The notes: generated by a model from the sequence alone, not told the origin. Positions 20,289-30,296 are shown, counted from the first letter of the stretch. The stretch is 64,000 nucleotides of DNA from Leishmania donovani (GCF_000227135.1 NC_018263.1:2649249-2713248), one strand, 5' to 3'. Program-made: numbers and translations.

Positions 20289-23006
20289 TCATGAGCCGCA
20301 CACCTCCACCACGCCACGCACTGGCAGCGCAGTGCTAAGCTGGTACTCAACAAAGTTGTGGTACTTTCGTTGGCTTCGGTTTACTGCCCGAAACGACTCC
20401 CGTCGCTCTGTCTCTAGTGACTCATTCTCCGCCTGCAGGACATCGAATATGGCGAACATGTTCCCAGCATAGGAGGCAGCGACCCCGGGTGCGGTGCCCA
20501 CTGTGATGTGCAGGCGGGTGGCAGTGCCCCTGGTGCCATGCATACTCTGCCCTTGCACCTGCTGCCCACCTGTCAGTGTAACCCCGAAGCTCAAGGCATG
20601 GCGGTCCAAAAGCAGAGATGTAACCTTCACCGTCACTTCCTGGCCGAGGTGCATGCCAGTCTGGGAGAGATACTCGGACATGGCCTGATTGGCACTTGTG
20701 GCCCCCGCTACAGAGTTGATGTAGAGTAGTGTCACGTGTGGCCTCGCCGGCACCACCGCGAATCGCTCCCGTAGCGCTTTCTCCAACTCCGCAGGCCCAC
20801 TCGGATCGCGCCCGCGCAGCAGCCAGCCACGCAACCACTTTAAATGCCCCCTGGTTACGTGCCCAGTAACTGGGAATGACGGTGCCCATGAGAAACCTCG
20901 AAGTGCTGCCGAGACGCCGCGAAAGAGAAGACGACCGACAGAGGCAAAAGACAGGGCTGGCTCGCGCGGCTCGTCGAGGGAGGAAGAAATCAGCTGCGCG
21001 GCAGCGCAGCGAAGCGCCTCTGTTGAGCAGTCGAGCCGCAGCTGTAGAGAAGTTGCCCTCGCCACCTTTGGGGCCGAGTTCACGGATAATACCATGCTGG
21101 CAAGTGCCTCGGTGGTAGTCTCCGATATGCCGAGCAGATTGTGCAGCAGAGTCGCATGGCCCTCACGTCTCTCATCCCGTAGCGCTGAGATTGTCAGAAT
21201 TCGGCAGCAGCCGGCGCAGCTCGATGGAGGCGCTCTTTCCGCGAGATGGGTGCACAAGCTAGCTGCCGCCTCTTCTACGCAGCACCCCGTCGTGTCCACG
21301 CGCCACGCAGCCTCCTCCACAGAAGGAGGCTGAAACTTTTTGCGCACTGCATAGAGCGCCTGCTGCGCCTCGGCAGCGCTGAGCAGCACCTCGTGGCCGT
21401 CACGCCTGGCGGCACGCTGCACCATCGCACTGGCGTCCGAGCACTCCACGTAAGCTACCTCGTACTTGTGTAACGTTATCGGGAAGCATTGCCGCCATAT
21501 ACGTCGACTTTTCTGCGTCGCGTTGCACGCGTCGAGAAGGAGAAGACCGCTCTGCTCCGTCTCTGCGGAGAAGCACGCCACCTCCCGCATCTGATCGCAC
21601 AGGGTCTGGTGAACAAGCGCGCCAAGCCGTCGCTGCTTGTGTTTGCTGCTCGCGTCTGTGATTCCGTGGTCAGCCGCCACGGTGCAGCCCACTGCGTCGC
21701 GACTCAGGTGCACAACAAAGCTGAACGGAGACGCCTCCTGTGAGGCAAGCAGGCGGGAGAGCACCATCGCCAGCGTCGACTTACCGGCCCCCGGTAAGCC
21801 GCAAAGCACAACCACCGTGAGGGGACACCGACCGCGAGGGCAGGCAATGAGCGCCGTCGTGCGCTGGAGGCGAGCAAGCGCGTCGCCGACCGTCTCTTGG
21901 GAGTCTCGGTGTCGCACCCGCTGCTGCGCCGATAAGCCCGACTCGAAATCGTTGTTCAGGGCATGCACTCCTACCTCCTCCACACGCCGTCGAACCTCCG
22001 CAGCGCTTCTGAGCTGAAGCCACCCCAGCAGAGCCTGATGATAGACATAGCTCTGTGGGCGCGAGTCGCCGTACACGAGAGATCGGAAGGCTCGCAGCAC
22101 AACATACTTGGCCGTCTTGAGCTTGAGTCGCAATGGGAGGCACCATCGCTGCCCTGGGGCCGCCGTCGGCCCTGCCATCTCGATTAGCAGCACAAACCCC
22201 TCCGCAAGCTGTGGGCACATGTCAAAGGGGGTGTACGTCGCATTCCACGACGCCGTGGCCGCGAACACACAGCGCAGCGCATCACTGTTCGGCACGGCCA
22301 CACCTGGAGCGCAGCCGAGACCCCATCGCTCGGCCAAGGTCGTCACCTCCGAGAAGCATAAGCTTTCCTCCCGCAGCTGGGTGCGCCTCTGCACCGCAAT
22401 CAGGACAATTTGCTGGTCAAACTGTTGCAACTCCAGCACCGGGTGATGGTAATCCTGTGCGCGTCGAATGCACTCGCAGCATGCGCACGCTCCCCATTCA
22501 AATAAATCTGCCGCCAATCGAGCTCGGCGCGTCTCACTCACTCGCTCCAGTAGCTCGCGCGCTGCGTCGACGTGAGGGCCAACGAGAACGTGCTTGCTCA
22601 TCACCTCCAGCCGCACGCCGTCGAGCGAGAAGAGCGTGACAATAAAACCAGCCATTTTGCGCACAGCCCACATACAGTACGCGTCCGTCCACAAGGAGGA
22701 ATCACTCAGCCAGTCGTCACCCACCTCATTTAGGTCGAAGAACTTGTTGATGCCGCGACACACAATGCTGCCATCAGCGCGGTCGATCAGCAGCGACCGT
22801 GCGCCGCACGGCAGGCCATTGACATCCCCCTGAGAGGCCCCCTTGAAGGTTACGGAGGAAACATCACGTCCGTCCGACAGCTTCACGGCCGCAAGCGCAA
22901 CTCGACCGCGCGTAACGTACCCGTCAAGCACCGCAGTGTCAATCTTCGTGGAATGGGGAGTCGCCTGCTCCCTGTGAAACCAGCACTCGCGCTTGAGTGC
23001 CTCCAT
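20289..23006 (-). CDS. TRL1: Trifunctional tRNA ligase, Trl1 type (ligase-kinase-cyclic phosphodiesterase)
   Basis: A 905-residue protein with all three parts of fungal/plant-type tRNA ligase, which heals and seals tRNA halves after intron removal. Ligase part: RGINKFFDLNEV (84-95), the candidate adenylated lysine K117 in RKMAGF, SKHVLVG (137-143), EGFVLL (269-274) and LKLKTAKY (294-301). Kinase part: P-loop GLPGAGKST (403-411). C-terminal 2H phosphodiesterase: HVTL (H757) and HITV (H833). In kinetoplastids the one intron-containing tRNA, tRNA-Tyr, is the expected substrate. Order and completeness argue for a working enzyme. The start is the first ATG of the frame. Confidence 0.9.
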   Translation of the reverse strand: MEALKRECWFHREQATPHSTKIDTAVLDGYVTRGRVALAAVKLSDGRDVSSVTFKGASQGDVNGLPCGARSLLIDRADGSIVCRGINKFFDLNEVGDDWLSDSSLWTDAYCMWAVRKMAGFIVTLFSLDGVRLEVMSKHVLVGPHVDAARELLERVSETRRARLAADLFEWGACACCECIRRAQDYHHPVLELQQFDQQIVLIAVQRRTQLREESLCFSEVTTLAERWGLGCAPGVAVPNSDALRCVFAATASWNATYTPFDMCPQLAEGFVLLIEMAGPTAAPGQRWCLPLRLKLKTAKYVVLRAFRSLVYGDSRPQSYVYHQALLGWLQLRSAAEVRRRVEEVGVHALNNDFESGLSAQQRVRHRDSQETVGDALARLQRTTALIACPRGRCPLTVVVLCGLPGAGKSTLAMVLSRLLASQEASPFSFVVHLSRDAVGCTVAADHGITDASSKHKQRRLGALVHQTLCDQMREVACFSAETEQSGLLLLDACNATQKSRRIWRQCFPITLHKYEVAYVECSDASAMVQRAARRDGHEVLLSAAEAQQALYAVRKKFQPPSVEEAAWRVDTTGCCVEEAAASLCTHLAERAPPSSCAGCCRILTISALRDERREGHATLLHNLLGISETTTEALASMVLSVNSAPKVARATSLQLRLDCSTEALRCAAAQLISSSLDEPREPALSFASVGRLLFRGVSAALRGFSWAPSFPVTGHVTRGHLKWLRGWLLRGRDPSGPAELEKALRERFAVVPARPHVTLLYINSVAGATSANQAMSEYLSQTGMHLGQEVTVKVTSLLLDRHALSFGVTLTGGQQVQGQSMHGTRGTATRLHITVGTAPGVAASYAGNMFAIFDVLQAENESLETERRESFRAVNRSQRKYHNFVEYQLSTALPVRGVVEVCGS

Positions 23007-23646
23007 GAAGCCGCACGAAGCAGTATCTGCTTTGCCTTTGCGCGTGTGCTGGTGCCTTGCGACCAGACCACTGAGTTACAGGTGAAGGAAAGTGGGGAAC
23101 CGAGAAGAGAAGAAAAATCTCCCGCCCTGCGAGATACAAGAAAGAAAGACATGTCGCGGTAGGGCAGCGAGCTAGCCAACCACATCCCTTCAAGGTTCAC
23201 CCGTTGGCAGTGGTATGGCGGAGAGACGAAACCAAAAGCCCATCTGTGCCCGCTTCTGAGAGGCAGAGGATGCAGAGAAAAAGAGACAGCAGAAGCGCTG
23301 ACTTCACCGACTGGTGAGCATTCCTCCGATTCCGTCGTCCTTCGTGGACAGCGTGGATTCTCTGGTCCAAAGAAACATCTACGAGAACAGAAGAAGCGCA
23401 CAAAAAAGTACAGCGGCGTGGGCGCACCAAAGAGAAGTAGCGATCACCAGTGGCATGCACGGCGTGTCGCATCAGAAGATACGACAGAGCAGTGCGGCCG
23501 GTTGGGCACAGGCCTCACCAACAGCGCCACGGCAGTTGTTCGAGAGGGGAGGGGGAAGGTGTTTCGGCTGTACTTGCTCGATGCAAGCCTGCCCCCACCC
23601 CAGCCTTCTTACCCTTTCCGTCTTCCTCAAAACGACTACTGGTCGG
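23007..23646. other. Intergenic region between the ankyrin protein and tRNA ligase genes
   Basis: About 0.64 kb of mixed composition with short open frames in several phases. No conserved feature was recognised. Confidence 0.5.
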
Positions 23647-25701
23647 CTATGCGAACGTCGCCATCGCTGCCGTGGTAGCATCACCTATCTGTACCAGGGG
23701 CGACCGACCACACTCATCGATCCGAACTACGTGCTCGCTCGTAAAAGCGGGTGTCGTGACGGGCAGCGCTGCTTCGCTCGTGAACGCCGCCTCCGCTGTC
23801 GGTGCATGGTTTTGTCGTGGCGCATGGCTACGGGGTTTGAACACGGACTCAATGACCTGCATGGAGTCAGCTGACAGAATCTCCTTCAGCCGCGGAAACG
23901 TTGTATCCCGTGCCCCGCTCGCGAGAAGGAGTACAACGCTGTCCAACTTACCCGCTGCTGCCGCAAACTGCAGTGGGGTGCCTCTCGATCCAAGCCCGAG
24001 CACAAACGTGTCGCCTACTCGCTTCAAGCCCCACTGGCGCCGTTTATAGTGCACGTAGCCGGCGCTGTCTAGTATTCCGTCAAACTTGCGCTTCTCCATC
24101 ACCGAACCAAGCTGCTGAGGAGACCCGAAGTACGCGGCAGTCCAGATATTCGCCTTTGTCACATCCTCGGCCCCCTCGGGCTTGTGAATGGCATCACTCA
24201 CGGTGTCGGTGGGCACCGCGGCGCAGCCTGCCGTCGTCAGGGAGGATGACGACCGCTGCTCCTTGGTTACGCACCGCGCCTCAATCTTCAAGTAGTGCCT
24301 CGCCACCTCGAGTTGATCGACGAGAAACTGAAGTCGTTGGACCTCCATCGCGTCGTGCAAGTGCGTCGTGCGCTTCGCGCCTCTAGTGACGGTGAGTGGC
24401 GGGCGCACGAGGTTGAGAGACGCGCCGCTGTACCTCGCTCCGCCAAAAACTACGTACTCCGGGGGCAGCGTGGTCGGCAGAGCCGCAAGCACCTCCGCCT
24501 CCGACCAGCGCAGCACCGCGGCAGAGGAGAGAACGTGCGGCGCCGTTGCTTCGGCCAAAGGAAACTCCAGTGGTGGCGAGCACGCAGATGAGCCCTCCAG
24601 CAACGCAGGGTACAGCCACTTCATGTAGTCCGGCACACGTTGATAAGCCGCATGTTCCATCTTGGGTGCGGCCTCGTCAACTGGCACCACCGCCTTCGGT
24701 GGCTCCTCCTCTGTCGCACGGAGGAGAGGGAGGTCTGGCGACGGCAACGCAGGAACCGACGGAGCAACAAGCGGCACCGCAGTGGGTGGTAATACCACTG
24801 GCACACTAGGAACTAACATGGGCACGGCAGGCGGTGATGGCGCAACAGCCTCCGTCGCCCCTCCGGAGAGCGCAAACGTGACCTTCTTGGCAACAGCGGG
24901 GCTGGCAGGCGCCACGGGCGAGGGCACAGACGACATCAGAGTCGAAGGAAGAGGCGCTACCGCTGGTGGAGCGTCAGGCGATGGTTTCGGATACGATGTG
25001 GCGCTTGCTGTCGGCACTGGCATTGCCGGCTGGGTGGGTTCGGACCCGGAGAGCCGCGGCTGTGGCAGCAACGGCGGATTAGAAGGAGCTGGTCGTACGG
25101 CAGGCGGAGCTCGAGTAGCTTCCACTGGCACTGCAGACGATGAGAGGCATATTTGAGGCACAGGAAGAGGGGAGGGGGAGGCGCCAGCGGAGGAGGAAGC
25201 CGAGGCGAGAGGGATGACCGCCGGCGCTACGTACTGTGCAGATGATGTGTTCGGCAGAGGTGAGACGCTCACAGCGAAAGCCGGCGCAAACGACGCGCCT
25301 GTCGGCTGCGGGGCTGCAGAGCTACCGGCGGCGATGGGGAGAGGAACGACAGGTTGTGCCACGGGGGCGTATGGTGGCGCCGGACTCAGCGTGGCCGGCG
25401 CAGTAGAGGGAACAGCAACGGGGATCGGGACCGCGGCCGGCGTTGATCGAGGCGGCGCGACAGAAAGTGAAGGGCCCGCTGCAACCAGGGCTGGTCGCGA
25501 CGGCACTGGCACAGGTATTGGAACGCCGGCGGTGCTGTTGCCTGGAAACATGTCGGTCGAAAAAAATCGAACGCAAAAACGTTCTGCTACTGCAAGGGCG
25601 CCGCCGCGGCCACACAGATGGGTTGAATCACGCTGTAAACCGAAGAGCGGAAGTCGTAGCAAACGAGAGAGGGGGGGGTAGATTTCGGGTGGTGCAGACA
25701 T
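23647..25701 (-). CDS. Pro/Ala-rich protein with C-terminal ankyrin-like repeat, function unknown
   Basis: A 684-residue protein. Residues 1-50 (SRLLRLPLFGLQ, later RFCVRFFST) resemble a mitochondrial presequence with a possible cleavage site before the next Met. Residues 55-320 are a low-complexity Pro/Ala/Val/Ser region. The C-terminal 330 residues are more complex: an acidic-to-neutral domain, then NIWTAAYFGSPQQLGSVM and TPLQFAAAAGKLDSVVLLLASGA, which fits the ankyrin consensus. I do not recognise the family. The frame is open to 25923; the ATG at 25701 is preferred because of the presequence-like start, with 25551 (MFPGNSTAG) as an alternative. Low-complexity regions of this size are common in Leishmania. 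Confidence 0.7.
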   Translation of the reverse strand: MSAPPEIYPPLSRLLRLPLFGLQRDSTHLCGRGGALAVAERFCVRFFSTDMFPGNSTAGVPIPVPVPSRPALVAAGPSLSVAPPRSTPAAVPIPVAVPSTAPATLSPAPPYAPVAQPVVPLPIAAGSSAAPQPTGASFAPAFAVSVSPLPNTSSAQYVAPAVIPLASASSSAGASPSPLPVPQICLSSSAVPVEATRAPPAVRPAPSNPPLLPQPRLSGSEPTQPAMPVPTASATSYPKPSPDAPPAVAPLPSTLMSSVPSPVAPASPAVAKKVTFALSGGATEAVAPSPPAVPMLVPSVPVVLPPTAVPLVAPSVPALPSPDLPLLRATEEEPPKAVVPVDEAAPKMEHAAYQRVPDYMKWLYPALLEGSSACSPPLEFPLAEATAPHVLSSAAVLRWSEAEVLAALPTTLPPEYVVFGGARYSGASLNLVRPPLTVTRGAKRTTHLHDAMEVQRLQFLVDQLEVARHYLKIEARCVTKEQRSSSSLTTAGCAAVPTDTVSDAIHKPEGAEDVTKANIWTAAYFGSPQQLGSVMEKRKFDGILDSAGYVHYKRRQWGLKRVGDTFVLGLGSRGTPLQFAAAAGKLDSVVLLLASGARDTTFPRLKEILSADSMQVIESVFKPRSHAPRQNHAPTAEAAFTSEAALPVTTPAFTSEHVVRIDECGRSPLVQIGDATTAAMATFA

Positions 25702-25972
25702 GGGAGTGGTCAAAGGCGCTTGAGCTATAGATCCCCGAGCATGACACGGTGCCAGCACTGCGATGATAATGCCCCAATATTGAGGAACAAAAAGGGTGTC
25801 TGAAGGTTGATTCCTGCGCGCCTCTACTGCCGAAGCCGAACAGAACGATGAGACCGGGTCCCCACAGACACTGCGAAGCCAGACAAAAGACATTCTCCCT
25901 CCGTCTCCTTTTTTTTTGCACACGTTTCGCTTATGAAGTTGACTCGGCTGAGGGCAAAGGCAAGCCGTCGCC

Positions 25973-26587
25973 TCACTGGCGCAGAAGACTCAGTCGCTTC
26001 GCAGTCTTTTTTCTTTTCTGTCTTTTGTTGCCCTGGTCTGTCCATCCTGTGGGGCGGCCATCGCAGGGGCAGCGATGATCCTGCCGCATCCCTTGTTTTC
26101 GCTGCTGTTCCTCATTCATGCGCAAAATGTACGCGTACTCCGATGCACTCACCGGCTGCACGCTCAGACGTGATTGTGTGAAGAGAGCCATCTTCTGCAG
26201 CTCCCTGCGCGACTTCAGCTCATGCAGTGTCAAGACGGTGTCCCATTTTGCAACAAACTTCACATCCACCATCTTCCATGGGTTTTTCTCCTTTGTGGCT
26301 TTTGGGTCAAAGTACTCCGACGTCCTTTCCAGTGCAGTGAAATCGTCGTAAGCCAGCCGGACTACCTCAGCGAGGCCAGCAACTCCCGGTTCCTTTGTGT
26401 TGCTGTGATAGAAGAGGACCTTGTCGCCGACTGACATTGCACACATGTTGTTCCGTGCAGCGTAGTTGCGCACCCCATCCCATGGAGAGGTTTTTTGCTT
26501 CGCCAAGTCGTCGATGGAGAACTTGTGAGGCTCTGACTTCAGCAGCCAGTAGTGAATGTCCTCCGCGCGCACGCGTTTGCGGCTCAT
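25973..26587 (-). CDS. EVE-domain protein (THYN1-like)
   Basis: A 204-residue protein with an EVE domain at about residues 11-150. It begins with the family hallmark HYWLLKSEPHKFSIDDLAKQ and has WDGVRNYAARNNM, VGDKVLFYHSN and EPGVAGLAEVV in the expected order. EVE domains share the PUA-like fold with YTH domains and bind modified bases in DNA or RNA; the animal homologue is thymocyte nuclear protein 1. The C-terminal 50 residues are basic and low in complexity (Lys/Arg/Gln), possibly aiding nucleic-acid binding or nuclear import. The gene follows the ankyrin-like gene's upstream region closely (about 270 bases). Confidence 0.92.
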   Translation of the reverse strand: MSRKRVRAEDIHYWLLKSEPHKFSIDDLAKQKTSPWDGVRNYAARNNMCAMSVGDKVLFYHSNTKEPGVAGLAEVVRLAYDDFTALERTSEYFDPKATKEKNPWKMVDVKFVAKWDTVLTLHELKSRRELQKMALFTQSRLSVQPVSASEYAYILRMNEEQQRKQGMRQDHRCPCDGRPTGWTDQGNKRQKRKKTAKRLSLLRQ

Positions 26588-27073
26588 TTCGGTCCTGTGG
26601 GCCAGAGCGGTGTAAGGCGGCGAAAAGGTAGAGGACTACCTTAGGAGAGCATGCGAAAGAATCGGAGGAGGATAAACATTCTGGATCCACATATCATCAC
26701 CAAAAATGAACATGCACAACAGGCATTTGCGTGAGAGTCATGGCACCAACGATGATCGGGATACCGTCGCACCTCATACGCATCCCTGTCGGCGCGGCAG
26801 CAAGGTGAGCTCGACGGCGGCGTGTAAGTGCCCCCGACAGCTTTGACGAGTTCTGGATAGCGTTCCCCCAATGTTCAGGCGACACGAACAAGAAAAGAGC
26901 GGCGTGCGCGCACGAAGTCACGCTGCTCTCCTGTCCCCGGCAGAGAGGTTAAGCACTCTAAAGGTGCGGCGGGGCTCATAAATCAGGAGAGGGAACAAAA
27001 CACGAACCTGAAATGGCACAGCGTGCAGGAAAAAGAAGTGGAGCTACAGCTCCACCCCAGGAGGCAGCAGTCC
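26588..27073. other. Intergenic region between bromodomain and EVE-domain genes
   Basis: About 0.49 kb. Pyrimidine-rich stretches on the transcribed strand precede the EVE-domain ATG. No other feature was seen. Confidence 0.5.
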
Positions 27074-27934
27074 TCATACCTGCGACGATTCCTCGAAGTC
27101 ACCGTCGTCGAACCACTCCCCCTCCTCTTCGATGCGGATGGGACTCACCTCCTCCATCATCGATGTGGCTGCTTGCGCATTTTGAGGAACGTGCTCAAGC
27201 CGAGGCTCGGTGTCGTGGTGAAACTGCACGTCTGCGTCCTGCTGCATCACCGCCGCGTGTACCCCGGCCATCGCCCGTCTGCGGCGATCAGACACACGCG
27301 ACACCTTTGCGGCTCGCCGCAGCTTGGCTTTTTTTTCACGGTGCTCGGCGCTGCTGCGGGCGTACTCGAGCATGCGTCGCAGAGTGGCGCTTTTGGCAGT
27401 GCGGAGCTGGATGTTCACGTTTCCCATCATCGAGCCCACCTCGAGCCCTTCGTAAAGAGCGTAGATGCGGAGAATCTCCCGGCTGTCAGCCGATGACATG
27501 CCGGTGCAGGCCTTCTTCACTTCCGCCGGTGGAACCGGCGCGGCCCTCAGCTCCGTCACAAATCGATCTTCCATAAGAACCTCCATCGTGCGTGCAAGTT
27601 TCGATGCCGGCGCCTGAATACCATTGTACAGGTAGCAGTTGTTGACAACTGCCCGCATGTCCGCCATGAAGTCCGCCGCAGTCCTGTACTCGTAGCGCTG
27701 CAGCTTCCGTTGAATGAGCTCCCAGTACATGGGCCGAGTAACGTGTTGCGCGTAGTCTGGCAAGGAGGATGGGTTTCTGAGAAACAAGTTATCCCTGTCA
27801 AGTTCAGAAACGCACTCAATGATGCGGCGACACTCATCGTAGAACAGGCCATCGAGATAGCGGACAATGTCAGCGCGCCGCCTCTTCAGGCGACTGCGCA
27901 GCTCATCCACCAGAAACTGGTCCCTCGAAGACAT
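27074..27934 (-). CDS. BDF1: Bromodomain factor (BDF1-like)
   Basis: A 286-residue protein with one bromodomain at about residues 20-125. The ZA-loop and helix pattern YAQHVTRPMYWELIQRKLQ is clear, and the acetyl-lysine-binding asparagine is N104 in NNCYLYNG. After it come a short helical part, a basic stretch (EKKAKLRRAAKVSRVSDRRRR) that may be a nuclear localisation signal, and a strongly acidic tail (EEEGEWFDDGDFEES). Bromodomain factors read acetylated histones at transcription start regions of trypanosomatids. Its place beside NUP155 and CCT8 genes matches my memory of the BDF1 locus in Leishmania and T. brucei, so the BDF1 symbol rests on synteny. Confidence 0.88.
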   Translation of the reverse strand: MSSRDQFLVDELRSRLKRRRADIVRYLDGLFYDECRRIIECVSELDRDNLFLRNPSSLPDYAQHVTRPMYWELIQRKLQRYEYRTAADFMADMRAVVNNCYLYNGIQAPASKLARTMEVLMEDRFVTELRAAPVPPAEVKKACTGMSSADSREILRIYALYEGLEVGSMMGNVNIQLRTAKSATLRRMLEYARSSAEHREKKAKLRRAAKVSRVSDRRRRAMAGVHAAVMQQDADVQFHHDTEPRLEHVPQNAQAATSMMEEVSPIRIEEEGEWFDDGDFEESSQV

Positions 27935-29176
27935 GATGATCCGTTTTCAAGCTTTCGTTGCGCAGGTCTTTGTGCGCTCACCTGCTCCTCCGACGAGGAG
28001 CCCCGCGTGCTGCGCTGCGCATTCACAAAGGCAGTTCAAACGATTCCGGTACGAGACGCGAAGGTGTGAGCAATAAGCACGGCAACCTGTGAAAGAGCGA
28101 GCAACAGCGAGGGAGGATAGAGCTCAACTTTTGTCGCTGGCGTCTGCCCCGGGGCAGACCGAAAGAGAGAGAGAGACGTCTCAAAGCGGACGTAGCGGCC
28201 GACGGCCCTCCCTCCTCGAGCATCGCATCCTTTCTTTTCGTTGTGTACATGTGTGCATGTGTGCCTGAAGCAGGGTAGCAGGAAACATATCCCGTGCTTT
28301 CTCTGCCTCGACGAATGACGGTGTCCACGCAACTTCGCAGATGTGACGCGCGTCGCCGACGGCAATAACAGCACTGAGAAGGCAAACCGCATTCTAAGGA
28401 CTTTGTTTCGCGTAACAGTCTGCGTATTCCAAGTCGCAGTGCGCCCGCACGCCCATCGCACCTCGATCACCACTTCAGTTTCATCGCTGCCGCCCTTCTC
28501 ATGCTTTCTTTACTTGTCGATTCTGCCACAAAACACGAGCTCCACTCCACGCTACAGCCGCCCTGCCACAGACCCATCGCGTGGTGCCGAGCAGCGCTAG
28601 ACATGCGGGCGCCCCACACAGCACCCTGCGCCGACGCGGCCACCCGAGCACGGTCTCTGCCTCAGCCCCAAGCCCGCCCACCCACCCCCCAGGTCGCCTC
28701 ACGGGTCGCTCCCGCTGTGCTGGTCGCCACCTGGCGCACCTCTCTCTCTCACTCACTCTGTCTGGGGGGTAGCTCAGGCTCCCATCACACCAGCGGCCAG
28801 TGAGGCGGCCCAAGGAGGTACGTGCGAGCCACGCGGGCACGCTTGCCTTCTATCCTAGGCATGGCACAAGCGTGCCCACGGCCGCAGCTCGCTGCGACGC
28901 AGCGCCATCCACGGCATCAACGCCGACATATCAGCACCGCTGAATCGCTCTCACCTCCACCCCCACGCCGTGGGGGTACTTTTGAGCCTGTCACCACCAC
29001 ATGCAGCTGTGCGTTCGCGGGGACATACGGGGGGGAGGGGGAGGGGGGCTGCAGGACTGGCCCACAGATGAGGCACTGGACCCTGAGACGCCGCGCACCG
29101 AGATGTCCCCTGTGATAGCGGCCACCCTTCTTCAAAAATAACAGCCGCGCTACTACAAGGCGGCAGACCTTCACAA
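27935..29176. other. Intergenic region carrying the second dispersed repeat
   Basis: About 1.2 kb. The repeat fills 28520-29110. The remaining 27935-28519 has short biased frames and the upstream splice region of the bromodomain gene. Confidence 0.6.
28520..29110 (-). mobile_element. SIDER-like degenerate retroposon, copy 2 (complete)
   Basis: A 591-base non-coding repeat closely similar to 13573-14150 and in the same orientation relative to transcription. It supplies the segment hidden by the assembly gap in copy 1. It contains a CCCCCACG/CGTGGGGG palindrome near 28960-28976, G-rich runs near 29031-29048, a CT-rich tract near 28741-28758, and on the minus strand ends before an A-rich stretch (AAGTAAAGAAAGC). 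Sense placement between genes fits the SIDER retroposons of Leishmania. No flanking target-site duplication was identified with confidence. Confidence 0.7.
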
Positions 29177-29521
29177 CTAAAGCGAGTGCATCGTCTCCTC
29201 TACAGCAGCAGCAGCAAAATACAGAGTGACGGCAAGGTACATGAGCAAAAGCACGATCGCCGAAACAATGTAATCTCGTGCGCCCCATAGAATCGAGCTC
29301 GTTGGAAAAGATCGATACGGACTTGCAGGCAAAGGTAGTGCCCCGCCGTGGCCAGCTTGCCAGTGGTTCGGATACAGAAACATGCTGGCGTACCACACAT
29401 CGCTGTCAACCTGCTTGCTGCTCGGACCGTTCGCGTCTTCGGGTCTCGCGTACTCCCACGCAGCTGTCGAAACGCCCAAGAAGCACCGACGCAGTCGGCT
29501 ATTCTCAAGAATGCGCATCAT
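29177..29521 (-). CDS. Small protein with one C-terminal membrane segment, function unknown
   Basis: A 114-residue open frame starting MMRILENSRL. The middle is Trp/Tyr/Pro-rich (DVWYASMFLYPNHW), and residues 85-108 form one strong hydrophobic helix (YIVSAIVLLLMYLAVTLYF) followed by a short polar tail. The balanced amino-acid content differs from nearby chance frames. It sits in the slot between the bromodomain and nucleoporin genes, with the repeat just downstream. A tail-anchored or small mitochondrial membrane protein is possible. No family was recognised, and the frame could still be fortuitous. Confidence 0.55.
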   Translation of the reverse strand: MMRILENSRLRRCFLGVSTAAWEYARPEDANGPSSKQVDSDVWYASMFLYPNHWQAGHGGALPLPASPYRSFPTSSILWGARDYIVSAIVLLLMYLAVTLYFAAAAVEETMHSL

Positions 29522-30296
29522 GTCCCTTCTTGGAGTGGCACGGGAAGCGACACAGTGAGGCGGACTGCTTTCACGCCGTCCTCAGAGAGAAGTGGATGCG
29601 GCGCTGACAAGTGTATCCAGCGCTCCACTAAAACACAGCGGTGAGGAATAACGGTCATCCGAGGCGGTGCAGATGTCGTCGAAACAAACGATTAAAAAGA
29701 GAAATGCGGAGAGGCGAAGAGAGGTGCGCAAGCATCGAGAGAAAACCGGCGCCTACACAAATCACCTGGGCAGGGTACCGAATCGAAGCAGGCCTTTTGG
29801 CCACTGCGGTGCGTCGAGGGGACGGAGGAGGGGGAGGGGGGCGTCATCAAAGACGAGCCGCTGCGCGCCTTAAAGGTCGAGCTCGGCTCCAGGCACACGC
29901 GAACGCTTATAAACCGAAAACAAGAAAAAAACAGAGCACGCATATCCCAGAGAATTATTCTCCTTCAAGTTAGCCGCAGGGCCGATGAGCCAGCCACAGT
30001 CTCACGCTTTCACAGTAGCTATTTCTCATGCTCTTGAGTCTTGCGCGTATTCAATGAGGTTGTGTCGGCTGAGCAAAACCAGCCGCAGCCATTCCGATCG
30101 ACGGCGGGAGAGCCCTCTCGACAAAGGAAAACAAAAACAAGACGAGAAGAGAAACACCACACGTTACCACTCCATTACCAATCTAGAGAGTGAGCCACCA
30201 CCTTTCCGTCCCTTTTTCTGAATGCCAGCAAGCGCGGCAAATCCACGCCTTGAAGAAGCAGTTTATTCACGGACAGCGCCGCTACCTGGTGGCTCG
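29522..30296. other. Intergenic region between the nucleoporin and small membrane-protein genes
   Basis: About 0.78 kb, with purine-rich plus strand (transcribed-strand pyrimidine tracts) around 29640-29950. No other signal was seen. Confidence 0.5.

Noticed and set aside
24662..25681. Gly/Thr/Ala-rich plus-strand frames
   Set aside because: Antisense of the Pro/Ala-rich region of the ankyrin-like gene; Pro codons read backward give Gly.
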